DNA of 64,000 nucleotides. It comes from Bradyrhizobium sp. LLZ17 (lineage in GTDB: Bacteria; Pseudomonadota; Alphaproteobacteria; Rhizobiales; Xanthobacteraceae). How positions within the stretch are numbered: the stretch's first letter is position 1; every line of letters starts with the position of its first letter. A model generated the notes under the pieces. That model made no database searches. It saw nothing but the letters and a program-made list of their open reading frames with translations, and was not told the origin of the DNA. Shown here in pieces: positions 41,294 to 49,983 of the stretch. Location: contig NZ_CP165734.1 in assembly GCF_041200145.1 (NCBI RefSeq), positions 1,116,001 to 1,180,000 of the forward strand, in the 5' to 3' direction. The translations under genes and the position numbers were made by a program.

Positions 41294-41662
41294 ATGTTCA
41301 TTACCCCTGCGTATGCCCAGGCTGCGGGCGCCGGCGACACCAACAGCATGTTGATGTCGCTGCTGCCGTTCGCCCTGATCTTCGTGATCATGTACTTCCT
41401 GATTCTGCGTCCGCAGCAGAAGAAGGTGAAGGACCATGCCGAGCTCGTGAAGAACATTCGCCGTGGCGACACGGTCGTGACCTCGGGCGGCCTGGTCGGC
41501 AAGGTCACCAAGGTCGTCGATGACGACCAGATCGAGTTCGAGATTTCCGACGGCGTGCGGGTGCGCCAGATGCGTTCGATGATTTCCGGCGTGCGCGCCA
41601 AGGGCGAGCCGGCCAAGGATAGCGCAAAGGAAAGCGCCAAGGACGACGCCGCGGCGAAGTAA
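41294..41662 (+). CDS. yajC: Preprotein translocase subunit YajC
   Basis: A 122-residue single-span membrane protein of the SecDF-YajC complex: TM helix (LPFALIFVIMYFLILRP) immediately followed by QQKKVKDHAELV, then the conserved RRGDTVVTSGGLVGKV and a Lys/Ala tail. First gene of yajC-secD-secF; secD starts 48 bases later. Confidence 0.95.
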   Translation: MFITPAYAQAAGAGDTNSMLMSLLPFALIFVIMYFLILRPQQKKVKDHAELVKNIRRGDTVVTSGGLVGKVTKVVDDDQIEFEISDGVRVRQMRSMISGVRAKGEPAKDSAKESAKDDAAAK

Positions 41663-41710
41663 AGCGCCGGCGCGAGTCTCCCAAATCTCCTGATCTGATA
41701 GGTCCAGTCG

Positions 41711-43310
41711 ATGTTGTATTTCACGCGGTGGAGAGCGCTCGGGATTATCCTGACGGCGCTGATCGTGTGCCTCTGCGCGGTCCCGAACTTCTTCCCCGAG
41801 GCGCAGGTGAAGACCTGGCCGGCGTGGGCGCAGCGGCGCCTGGTGTTGGGTCTCGACTTGCAGGGCGGCTCCTCTCTGCAGCTCGAGGTCGATTCCAACT
41901 ATGTTAAGAAGGAAAGGCTCGACCAGATCCGCGACGACGTTCGTCGCGTGCTGCGTGAGGCCAAGATCGCTTACACGGGTCTCGTCACGAAGGGCGATGC
42001 CGTCGAGGTGCGCGTCAAGGACCCGGACACCCAGACGGTGCTCGCCAAGTTGCGTGAGCTTGCGCAGCCGATTGGTGGCCTTGTGGGGTCCAGCGGTCAG
42101 CGTGACCTTGAAGTCTCCGATGCCGGTGGGGGATTGATCCGCCTCACTATTCCGGAGTCCGCGATGATCGAGCGTTTGCGCAAGACCATCGAGCAGTCGA
42201 TCCAGATCGTCGAGAAGCGCGTCAACGAGCTCGGCACCGTCGAGCCTATCATCCAGCGTCAGGGTAACGACCGCATTCTGGTTCAGGTGCCGGGTTTGCA
42301 GGATCCCACCCGTCTGAAGGAACTGCTGGGCAAGACTGCGAAGATGGAATTCCGCATGGTCGATCCCTCGGTGCCGCCGGACCAGGCGCAGCGGGGCAGC
42401 TTGCCGCCCGACACCGAGTTCCTGCCGAGCGCCAACCCGCCGCCGCCCGGCTACGTCGTCAAGAAGCAGGTGCTGGTTGCCGGCAGCGACCTGTCCGACG
42501 CCCAGGCGGGCTTCGACCAGCGGACCAACGAGCCGATCGTCAGCTTCAAGTTCAATAGCTCGGGCGCGCGCAAGTTCGCGCAGGCCACGCAGGAGAATGT
42601 CGGGGTGCCCTTCGCGATCATTCTCGACAACAAGGTGATCTCGGCGCCGGTCATTCGCGAGCCGATCACCGGTGGTCAGGGCCAGATCTCCGGCAGTTTC
42701 ACCGTGCAGTCGGCCAATGACCTCGCCATTCTCTTGCGCGCCGGCGCGCTACCGGCGCCACTGACTGTCGTGGAAGAGCGCACGGTCGGCCCGGGCCTCG
42801 GCCAGGACCTCGATCGAGAAGGGCGAACTCGCTGCCTATGTCGGCTCGATCCTGGTCGTCGTGTTCATGCTGTTGACGTACCGGCTGTTCGGCGTGTTCG
42901 CCAACATCGCCGTCTGTATCAACGTTGCCATGATTTTCGGCCTGTTGTCGCTGCTCAGCGCCACGCTGACCCTACCCGGCATCGCCGGCATCGTGTTAAC
43001 GGTCGGTATCGCAGTCGACTCCAACGTGCTGATCTATGAGCGCATCCGCGAGGAGTTGCGCGGCGGGAGAACCCCGATCTCGGCGATCGACGCGGGCTTC
43101 AAGCGGGCGCTCGCCACCATTCTCGACTCCAATATCACCACCTTCATCGCCGCTGCGGTGCTGTTCATGATCGGCACCGGTCCGGTGCGCGGCTTCGCAG
43201 TCACGCTCGGCATCGGCATCATCACCACGGTCTTCACCGCGTTCACTATGACCCGCCTGATCGTGGCATGGTGGGTGCAGTGGAAGCGGCCGAAGACCGT
43301 GCCGATTTGA
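41711..43310 (+). CDS. secD: Protein translocase subunit SecD (one-base frameshift)
   Basis: RND-type membrane subunit, about 532 residues, using proton flux to pull exported proteins through SecYEG. TM1 is followed by the D1 motif LGLDLQGGSSLQLEVD, a periplasmic P1 domain, the SF-type ISGSFTVQSANDLAILLRAG, and C-terminal TM helices with TVGIAVDSNVLIYERIREEL. The frame breaks at about 42808-42810, where one extra base splits GPGLGQD from SIEKGELAAYVGS. Span 3n+1, fitting an insertion. Essential for export, so the break is technical. Confidence 0.95.
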
Positions 43311-43326
43311 TCATTCGAGGCCGGCT

Positions 43327-44352
43327 GTGACCACTACTCAAATCGTTCTCATCTCCCTCGGCGTCCTGATTGCCGTGCTGACCGTGGTCAGCGTGCTCGG
43401 ACTGCTGCCGTCGCTGCGCATCGTGCCGGACGCCACGCATTTCGACTTCACCCAGTTCCGCCGTATTTCGTTCCCGATCTCGGCGACGCTCTCGATCTTC
43501 GCCATCGTGCTGTTCTTCACTCACGGTCTGAATTTCGGCATCGATTTCAAGGGCGGCACCCTGATGGAGGTGCGCGCCAAGTCAGGCACGGCGGACCTCG
43601 CGCAGATGCGGTCAACCCTCGGCAGCCTGGGTCTCGGGGAGGTCCAGCTGCAGCAATTCGGCGGCCCTGCCGACGTGCTGCTCCAGGTTGCCGAGCAGCC
43701 GGGCGGCGACAAGGCGCAGCAGACAGCGGTGGACAAGGTTCGCGGCGCACTCGGCGAGTCCGTGGAGTATCGCCGCGTCGAGGTGGTGGGCCCGCGTGTC
43801 TCCGGCGAACTGCTGGGTTGGGGCATGGCCGGTCTGATGCTCGCGATCGTCTCGATCCTGATCTACCTTTGGTTCCGATTCGAATGGCAGTTCGCGCTTG
43901 GTGCCATGATCGCCAACGTGCACGACATCGTGCTGACCATCGGCTTCATGTCGATCAGCCAGGTCGACTTCGACCTGACCAGCATCGCGGCGCTTCTGAC
44001 CATTCTCGGCTATTCGCTCAACGACACTGTCGTCATCTACGACCGTATCCGTGAGATGCTGCGGCGCTATAAGAAGATGCCGATGCCGCAGCTGCTCAAC
44101 GAGTCCATCAACTCGACGCTGTCACGCTCGATCATCACCCACTTCACGGTGACGCTGGCGCTGCTTGCGCTGCTGCTGTTCGGCGGGCACGCCATCCACA
44201 GCTTCACGGCCGTCATGATGTTCGGCGTGGTGCTGGTCGGCACCTACACCTCGATCTTCATCGCGGCGCCGATCCTGATCTATCTCGGCGTCGGCGAGCA
44301 TCGTGAAGATGCGAAAGAAGAGGCTGCGTCGGCGAAGAAAAACAAGGCATGA
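43327..44352 (+). CDS. secF: Protein translocase subunit SecF
   Basis: A 341-residue partner of SecD. Features: NFGIDFKGGTLMEVRAK (SecF head motif), a periplasmic domain, LIYLWFRFEWQFALGA, and the conserved SLNDTVVIYDRIREMLRR in the TM4 region, with a Lys-rich cytoplasmic end. An N-terminal extra TM segment (VLIAVLTVVSVLGLLPSL) precedes the usual first helix. Starts 16 bases after secD. Confidence 0.94.
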   Translation: MTTTQIVLISLGVLIAVLTVVSVLGLLPSLRIVPDATHFDFTQFRRISFPISATLSIFAIVLFFTHGLNFGIDFKGGTLMEVRAKSGTADLAQMRSTLGSLGLGEVQLQQFGGPADVLLQVAEQPGGDKAQQTAVDKVRGALGESVEYRRVEVVGPRVSGELLGWGMAGLMLAIVSILIYLWFRFEWQFALGAMIANVHDIVLTIGFMSISQVDFDLTSIAALLTILGYSLNDTVVIYDRIREMLRRYKKMPMPQLLNESINSTLSRSIITHFTVTLALLALLLFGGHAIHSFTAVMMFGVVLVGTYTSIFIAAPILIYLGVGEHREDAKEEAASAKKNKA

Positions 44353-44413
44353 TCCGAACCGCCAGCCCTCGCAGGCGTTTGCGAGGGCAATAAGCCCCAT
44401 TCGGACGAAGCTC

Positions 44414-44797
44414 ATGGCCGGCGATCCCAACGCTCCCCATTTCCCGCGTTCGGCACCCATCGAAGCCTATGGAAAAGGCGGCTTTGCCTTTGCTGGCATG
44501 TCCCATCGCGGCTCACTGCTCTGCCTGCCCGATGCGATCTGGGCCTGGGACGTGACCGATCCCGCCAGGATCGACCGCTATTCGCTGGAACGGGTCTTCA
44601 CGGCAGCCAACTCCATCGACACGCTGCTGATCGGCACCGGAACCGGCGTGTGGCTGCCGCCGCCGGAGCTGCGGCAAGCCCTGAAAGCGGTGAGGGTGGT
44701 GCTGGACACGATGCAGACCGGCCCCGCCGTGCGCACTTACAACATCATGATGGGCGAACGGCGTCGCGTCGCGGCCGCGTTGATCGCCGTGCCATGA
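44414..44797 (+). CDS. Mth938-like domain-containing protein (DUF498 family)
   Basis: A 127-residue soluble protein of the Mth938-like family (NDUFAF3 relatives): IEAYGKGGFAFAGMSHRGSLL, a central DTLLIGTGTGVWLPPPELRQALK and TYNIMMGERRRVAAALIAV. In mitochondria the homologue NDUFAF3 assists complex I assembly. ATG 44414 is the family start. Its stop overlaps the next start (ATGA), coupling it to an NDUFAF6-like gene, which strengthens a shared complex I role by inference. Confidence 0.85.
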   Translation: MAGDPNAPHFPRSAPIEAYGKGGFAFAGMSHRGSLLCLPDAIWAWDVTDPARIDRYSLERVFTAANSIDTLLIGTGTGVWLPPPELRQALKAVRVVLDTMQTGPAVRTYNIMMGERRRVAAALIAVP

Positions 44798-45657
44798 ACA
44801 GCGCCGCACCTGCCGCCGATAGCGCCGCCTTCTGCGCCGATCTCGTTCGCACCAACGACTTTCCGCACTATGCCGCGACGCTGTTCACACCCGCTGCCGA
44901 GCGTCGCGCGCTGCTGGCGCTCTACGCCTTCAATGTCGAGATCGTCCGCGTCCGCGACCAGGTGAGCCAGCCCTTGCCGGGTGAAATCCGACTGCAATGG
45001 TGGACCGACATGCTGTCGGGTCATGCCCATGGCAGTGCCGAGGGCAATCCGGTCGCGGCGGAGCTATTGCGGACCATCCGCGATTTTGAGCTGCCGGTCG
45101 AGCCATTGTCACTGCTCGTCGACGAGCACCAATTCGACCTCTACAACGATCCAATGCCGACGATGACGGCCTTGGAGGGGTATCTGGCCGCGACCTGTTC
45201 GGCGTTGTTCGCGCTCGCGGCCCGGATCATGGCGCCGCCTTCGGACGCGGTCGAGCATCTCGCGCGACATGCCGGGCTGGCGCAGGGCATCGCGCAGATC
45301 GTCGCCAACCTGCCGCGCGCCGCCGCGCACCGGCAGCTGTTCCTGCCGCAGCAACTCCTGGCAAGCCACGGCTGCAGCATGGAGGATGTCTTTGCGGGCA
45401 AGCAGAGCTCCGCTCTCGGTGCCGTTCTGGATCAACTCGTGAGCGAGGCGCAGCAGCACTTGGCAACCGCCGTGTCGCTGCTGCGGGAGGTGCCGTCGTC
45501 AGTGCGGCCTGTTTTTCTGCCGCTAAGCCAGGCGCGGGCAGATCTCAAGAATCTGTCGCGGCTGGGCCGCAATCCCTTCGCGCCGCAGCCAGTATCGCGG
45601 TTGCGCACGCTGTGGACGCTGTGGCGGGCTTCACGATCTCGGGAATTTACCAAATAG
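44794..45657 (+). CDS. Squalene/phytoene synthase-fold protein, NDUFAF6-like
   Basis: A 287-residue protein with the isoprenoid-synthase fold (ERRALLALYAFNVEIVRVRD, EIRLQWWTDML, LAQGIAQIVANLPRAAAHRQLFLPQQLL). Both Asp-rich metal motifs needed for prenyl transfer are absent (VEIVRVRDQ and GIAQIVANLPR), so it is probably not a squalene or phytoene synthase. It resembles NDUFAF6, a complex I assembly factor. Overlaps the Mth938-like gene by 4 bases. Confidence 0.82.
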   Translation: MNSAAPAADSAAFCADLVRTNDFPHYAATLFTPAAERRALLALYAFNVEIVRVRDQVSQPLPGEIRLQWWTDMLSGHAHGSAEGNPVAAELLRTIRDFELPVEPLSLLVDEHQFDLYNDPMPTMTALEGYLAATCSALFALAARIMAPPSDAVEHLARHAGLAQGIAQIVANLPRAAAHRQLFLPQQLLASHGCSMEDVFAGKQSSALGAVLDQLVSEAQQHLATAVSLLREVPSSVRPVFLPLSQARADLKNLSRLGRNPFAPQPVSRLRTLWTLWRASRSREFTK

Positions 45658-45702
45658 CGTTCGGCTTATCGCCTGGGCCGGCCAAATGCTCTATGCTGTC
45701 CT

Positions 45703-46947
45703 ATGGCTGACGTCTCCCAAACCGTGTCCTCCGATCTGAGCGACTTTCCAGTCGCGCCGGCCGACATTCACGCCGCCGCCGCTACGATCCGCGGCGCCGT
45801 GGTCGAAACGCCCTGCAGTTACAGCCGGACGCTGAGTAACATCTGCGGCTGCGAGATATGGCTCAAATTCGAGAACCTCCAGTTCACCTCCTCGTTCAAG
45901 GAGCGCGGCGCGCTGAACCGGCTCACCGCGCTGACGCCGGAGGAACGGGCGCGGGGCGTCGTCGCGATGTCGGCGGGGAACCATGCGCAGGGCGTTGCCT
46001 ATCACGCGAAGCGGCTCGGTATTCCCGCCACCATTGTCATGCCCGTTGGCACCCCGATGGTGAAGGTCGAGAACACCCGGCATCACGGCGCAGAGGTGGT
46101 GGTCACGGGTGCGACACTGGAGGAGGCGGCCGCGTTTGCGCGAAGCCACGGCGAGGCCCGCGGCATGATCTTCGTTCATCCGTATGACGATCCGCTCGTC
46201 ATCGCGGGGCAAGGTACCGTTGGCCTGGAGATGCTCAAGGCGGTGCCGGACCTGGACACGCTGCTCGTCCCGATCGGCGGCGGCGGCCTGATCAGCGGCA
46301 TCGCCATTGCCGCGAAATCGCTGAAGCCGTCGCTGCGGATCGTGGGCGTCGAGGCCTGGCTCTATCCCTCGATGTACAACGCGATTCATGGCGGCGCTCT
46401 GCCCGCGCGCGGCGATACGCTGGCCGAAGGCATCGCAGTCAAATCGCCCGGCAAGATCACCACCGAGATCGTTCGCCGGCTGGTCGACGACATTGCACTC
46501 GTCAACGAAGCCGAGCTCGAGCGCGCGGTCGCAACCCTGATCTCGATCGAGAAGACGGTCGTCGAAGGCGCGGGTGCTGCCGGCCTCGCGGCTGTCATGT
46601 CCGATCCGTCGCGCTTCACCGGCGAGAAAGTCGGGCTGGTCCTGAGCGGCGGCAACATCGACACCAGGCTGATCGCCTCGGTGCTCACGCGCGAGCTCGC
46701 GCGTGAGGGACGGCTGACCCAATTGTCGCTCGATATCCCGGATCGGCCCGGGCAATTGGCTGCCGTCGCAGCGCTGCTGGCCGAAGCCGGTGCCAACATC
46801 ATCGAGGTCTCGCACCAGCGGACGTTCTCCGACCTGCCCGCCAAGGCGACACTGCTGCAGCTGGTCATCGAAACCCGCGACAGCGCGCATCTCGACGAGG
46901 TCATGGCGAGGCTTAGTGCATCCGGATTGAGTGCGCGCTGCGCGTGA
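45703..46947 (+). CDS. ilvA: Threonine ammonia-lyase (threonine dehydratase)
   Basis: PLP enzyme, 414 residues, turning threonine into 2-oxobutyrate for isoleucine synthesis or threonine breakdown. PLP-Lys in SSFKERGALN, SAGNHAQGVA loop, PIGGGGLISG phosphate loop, and one C-terminal ACT-type domain (LSLDIPDRPGQLAAVAALLA, NIIEVSHQRTF) for allosteric control. The single short ACT domain is closer to the catabolic/IlvA-short class; tdcB is the alternative symbol. Ends 6 bases from a convergent gene. Confidence 0.9.
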   Translation: MADVSQTVSSDLSDFPVAPADIHAAAATIRGAVVETPCSYSRTLSNICGCEIWLKFENLQFTSSFKERGALNRLTALTPEERARGVVAMSAGNHAQGVAYHAKRLGIPATIVMPVGTPMVKVENTRHHGAEVVVTGATLEEAAAFARSHGEARGMIFVHPYDDPLVIAGQGTVGLEMLKAVPDLDTLLVPIGGGGLISGIAIAAKSLKPSLRIVGVEAWLYPSMYNAIHGGALPARGDTLAEGIAVKSPGKITTEIVRRLVDDIALVNEAELERAVATLISIEKTVVEGAGAAGLAAVMSDPSRFTGEKVGLVLSGGNIDTRLIASVLTRELAREGRLTQLSLDIPDRPGQLAAVAALLAEAGANIIEVSHQRTFSDLPAKATLLQLVIETRDSAHLDEVMARLSASGLSARCA

Positions 46948-46953
46948 GCGGCG

Positions 46954-48132
46954 CTACCGCGGAACCAAATCTGTGAGGAGGCCGATCAACCGATCGATCT
47001 CGGCTTCCGTGTTGTAGTAATGCGGAGAGGCGCGCACGACTACCGGCAGCGAGCGCATTTCGGCGTCGATGCGGGTGCTCGATGGATCCGATGCGCCGAT
47101 CGTGATGCCGGCCGCGGCGGCGCTGCTGACGATGGCTTCCGCCTCATACCCCTTGATCGTGAAGCTGACGATGGCACCAGGCGCGTGCCCGAGGTCGCGA
47201 ATTGTGACGCCACGAATGGAGCCGAGACCGCTGCGAAGGCGGTCCGCAAGCATGCGGCAGCGCTGTTCGACCGGGCGTATTCCGACATTGAGGGCGTAAT
47301 CGACGGCAGCCCCGAGTCCAAGCCGGGCTGTGTAGTTGTTCTCCCAGGTCTCGAATCGGCGCGCATCGTCGCGCAGCCGGTATTGATCGCGTGCGACCCA
47401 GGGCGCTGCGAAATGATCGATCATCGGCGGTTCGAGCCGCTGCAACAGCGCGCGGCGGACGTAGAGGAAGCCGGTGCCGCGCGGGCCGCGCAGGAATTTG
47501 CGGCCGGTGGCCGACAACATGTCACATCCGATCGCTTCGACGTCGACCTCCATCTGCCCGACTGCTTGGCAGGCGTCCAGCAAATAGGGAATGCCGTGTG
47601 CCCGCGCGATCTTGCCGACCGCCTCCGCAGGATTGACGAGCCCGCCATTGGTCGGGACCCAGGTGATCGCGATCAATTTGACGCGCTGATCGATCATGCG
47701 CTCGAGCGCATGGATGTCGAGTTCGCCGCTGGCATTGCTCGGCACGATGTCGATGATCGCGCCCGTTCGCTTCGCGACCTGAAGAAAGGCGACATAATTG
47801 GCGGCGTATTCCGCCTCGGCGGTCAGGATCCGGTCGCCCGCGCGCAACGGAAGCGCGTAGAACGCCATCTGCCAGGCAACCGTTGCGTTCTCCGTCAGAG
47901 CGATTTCATCCGGCGCGGTATTCAACAGCCGAGCGACTGAGCCATAGACTGCCTCAAGTCGAGCGGACTCACGGTCGGCCGCGGCGTAACCCCCGATCTC
48001 ACTCTCCAGATCGATATGCCGTTTCATGGTTTCGACAACGGGAGCGGGCATGAGAGCCGCTCCGGCATTGTGGAGGTACGCAAGACGTGAGGCGGCCGGT
48101 GTATCGGCACGTATTCGGTCGATGTCGATCAA
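46954..48132 (-). CDS. Class V aminotransferase-fold PLP enzyme
   Basis: A 392-residue fold-type I PLP enzyme. Conserved points: LHNAGAALMPAPV, ENATVAWQMAFYAL, ITWVPTNGGLVNP, LLDACQAVGQMEVDV (PLP-Asp) and the Schiff-base Lys in SATGRKFLRGPRGTGFLYV. This layout is shared by cysteine desulfurase-like and isopenicillin-epimerase-like enzymes, including ergothioneine lyases, so the reaction is open. No catalytic Cys loop of SufS type is evident. It stands alone, convergent with ilvA. Confidence 0.8.
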   Translation of the reverse strand: MIDIDRIRADTPAASRLAYLHNAGAALMPAPVVETMKRHIDLESEIGGYAAADRESARLEAVYGSVARLLNTAPDEIALTENATVAWQMAFYALPLRAGDRILTAEAEYAANYVAFLQVAKRTGAIIDIVPSNASGELDIHALERMIDQRVKLIAITWVPTNGGLVNPAEAVGKIARAHGIPYLLDACQAVGQMEVDVEAIGCDMLSATGRKFLRGPRGTGFLYVRRALLQRLEPPMIDHFAAPWVARDQYRLRDDARRFETWENNYTARLGLGAAVDYALNVGIRPVEQRCRMLADRLRSGLGSIRGVTIRDLGHAPGAIVSFTIKGYEAEAIVSSAAAAGITIGASDPSSTRIDAEMRSLPVVVRASPHYYNTEAEIDRLIGLLTDLVPR

Positions 48133-48229
48133 GCGCGCCTCCGCTTCTCGCAGTCCTCCTGCATGAATTAGACACGTCCAGGTACCCGAGCAAGATGGCG
48201 GGTAGCAGGGAATAGTGCCTGAGATCGCC

Positions 48230-48790
48230 TCAGATACAGAGGCCGAGCAGCTTGATGTGGCAGTTGCTGGAGTTGTGCTTGCTTGCTGGAGCGGTCTCGC
48301 GCTTCACGGCCACCAGCGGTTCCTTGTCCTTCGTGCCTTTGCCTGGCTTCGGCGCGTAGTCGCCGGCGATCTCCATCGCCCAGTAGGTCCGCTTCCCGCT
48401 GGCATTTTTGGCGCTCGCAATGCCGATGCGGGAGGCGTTGTGCAGCAGCAGGTTCTTGCGATGACCGGAGGAATCGATCCACTGGCCGAGCGTTTTCTCG
48501 AAATTGTCGTAACCGTACGCGATGTTTTCGGCGGCACGGCCTGCGCCGGCCGGTGCGATCCGCCTGTTGAACGGGCCGAGCGTCTCGTGGCTCAGATCAT
48601 CCTTCGCCGCCATGGCGCGGGCCTGATCCATCGCAATGCGGTCGAGGGTGGCATCACGTACGACGCGGACCTCACCATGCTTGAGGCGGAAGCTGGAGAT
48701 CAGTTCGGCCGGCGACTCCGCAGCCATTGCAGGCAACGCCGCCAGCAGCAGACTGCCTGCGACAGCTCCGCCAAATGCCCGAAATGTCAT
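48230..48790 (-). CDS. Secreted CAP (SCP/PR1) domain protein
   Basis: A 186-residue exported protein: signal peptide (AFGGAVAGSLLLAALPAMAA) and a CAP domain with ELISSFRLKHG, MDQARAMAAKDDLSH, ENIAYGYDNFEKTLGQWIDS and SGHRKNLLLHNASRIGIA. The usual CAP cavity His/Glu are in SHET, ENIAYG and GHRKN. The tail has two Cys (NCHIKLLGLCI). ATG 48790 follows GGGGGACG and is preferred over ATG 48808. Confidence 0.85.
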   Translation of the reverse strand: MTFRAFGGAVAGSLLLAALPAMAAESPAELISSFRLKHGEVRVVRDATLDRIAMDQARAMAAKDDLSHETLGPFNRRIAPAGAGRAAENIAYGYDNFEKTLGQWIDSSGHRKNLLLHNASRIGIASAKNASGKRTYWAMEIAGDYAPKPGKGTKDKEPLVAVKRETAPASKHNSSNCHIKLLGLCI

Positions 48791-48881
48791 CGTCCCCCAG
48801 GTGCTCATTGCTTACCAAGCCGGCGCGCTACCGGCCGCTTCTCCATTGGCAATGTGGACGCTTCAAGGCGCGGGCCCCGCG

Positions 48882-49976
48882 CTAGCTTGCCGGCAGGTCC
48901 GCCTCGAAATTGAAGCGGTCGCGCAGGTTTTTGCGCTGCTCCAGAATGTCTTTCAGAAAGGCGCGGTCCTGATCGTTCTTCATCATCGGCTCGATCAGAT
49001 CGAGCTGGTTCATGGCGACCAGTTGCAGGATCTCGGTACGTGGATTGCCGCTGGCGTCGCGCGGCAATGCGTGCACGACCTGGATGTGTTCCGGCGGCTT
49101 CGGGCCTTTCGCGGCGCTGAGCTCGTTGCGAAGCGCGCCCTCGAGCGCAGATTGATCCGCTTCGACGAAGGCATAGAGCCCGACGCCCGAGCGGCGGTCG
49201 GCAAAGGCGACGATCGCGGTGTCGCGCACGGCTGGATTCTTGCGGATCAGTTCGGCCAGTACCGGCGCATCGTTGACGAGCCGGCGGCCGCCGCCCTCGC
49301 GGTCGGTGAAGTTGAACAGCCCGCGTGTGATCGCGCGATAGACCTTCTTGCCGGTCGCAAGCCACAGGCTCGCGGCGAATGACTTCTTCGCGAGGATCTT
49401 GCGCTCCCGGGCCGTCAGCGCCTCGGGCGCATAGGAACGCTTGTGCTTGAGGAGATGCCTGAGGTCCTCATAGGCCAGGATGCGATAGAGCCGGCCACGG
49501 CGTCCAAAGCAGGCGGCGAGCTGGAAGTCGGTCACATAGGCGCGGCCATCGCGGCCGACCAGCCAGTTCTGCTCCTTGGCGAGATCATTGTGGCAAATGC
49601 CGGCGCGGCGCAGCCGACGCAGCGCGGCCTTGGCCGAGCGGAAATAGGCGAGGTCGCCATGCGGCTTCGCCAGATGCAGCGCGACGCCGTCAACGAAGCC
49701 CCGCATCAGGGCGCGGCGGCCGGCCCACAAGAGCTCGGGACCGACGTCAAGGCCCTTGGCCAGAGCCAGCGCATGCTTCTCGCGCGCGAACAGATGGCGT
49801 GCCAGCAGGAACGACCACCACGGCACCTCATCGAGCCGGCGCAGCACGGCGTCGACTTCGCCATTGTTGCCACGGAAGCGGCCGCGCTCGACCGTCGAGA
49901 ACACGTCGCGCTTGAGCAGCACGCCCTCGATCCAGCGCGCCGAAAGCACCGCGGCGTCGTCTTTGGGGAGAGTCAT
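48882..49976 (-). CDS. RIO/Lipid-A-type kinase fused to a degenerate AMP-binding-enzyme C-terminal domain
   Basis: A 364-residue protein with an unusual architecture. Residues about 15-200 are a small protein-kinase-like fold: helix-C Glu in AREKHAL, catalytic HND (129-131) in CHNDLAKEQNWLV, and DFQ (150-152) in place of DFG. Residues about 236-325 read like the C-terminal lid of acyl-CoA synthetases (NPAVRDTAIVAFADRRSGVG, VVHALPRDASGNPRTEIL), but the catalytic Lys position (SGK) is Asn311. The start ATG 49976 lies 8 bases after the trmFO stop, so both are likely co-transcribed. Substrate unknown. Confidence 0.72.
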   Translation of the reverse strand: MTLPKDDAAVLSARWIEGVLLKRDVFSTVERGRFRGNNGEVDAVLRRLDEVPWWSFLLARHLFAREKHALALAKGLDVGPELLWAGRRALMRGFVDGVALHLAKPHGDLAYFRSAKAALRRLRRAGICHNDLAKEQNWLVGRDGRAYVTDFQLAACFGRRGRLYRILAYEDLRHLLKHKRSYAPEALTARERKILAKKSFAASLWLATGKKVYRAITRGLFNFTDREGGGRRLVNDAPVLAELIRKNPAVRDTAIVAFADRRSGVGLYAFVEADQSALEGALRNELSAAKGPKPPEHIQVVHALPRDASGNPRTEILQLVAMNQLDLIEPMMKNDQDRAFLKDILEQRKNLRDRFNFEADLPAS

Positions 49977-49983
49977 CGAAAAC

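Noticed and set aside
42836..43039. Apparent early stop truncating SecD
   Set aside because: The SecD C-terminal TM region continues in the next frame after a single extra base; a truncated SecD would be non-functional.
44794..45657. Calling this gene phytoene or squalene synthase and proposing hopanoid synthesis here
   Set aside because: Both Asp-rich catalytic motifs are missing and the partner gene points to an NDUFAF6-like role.
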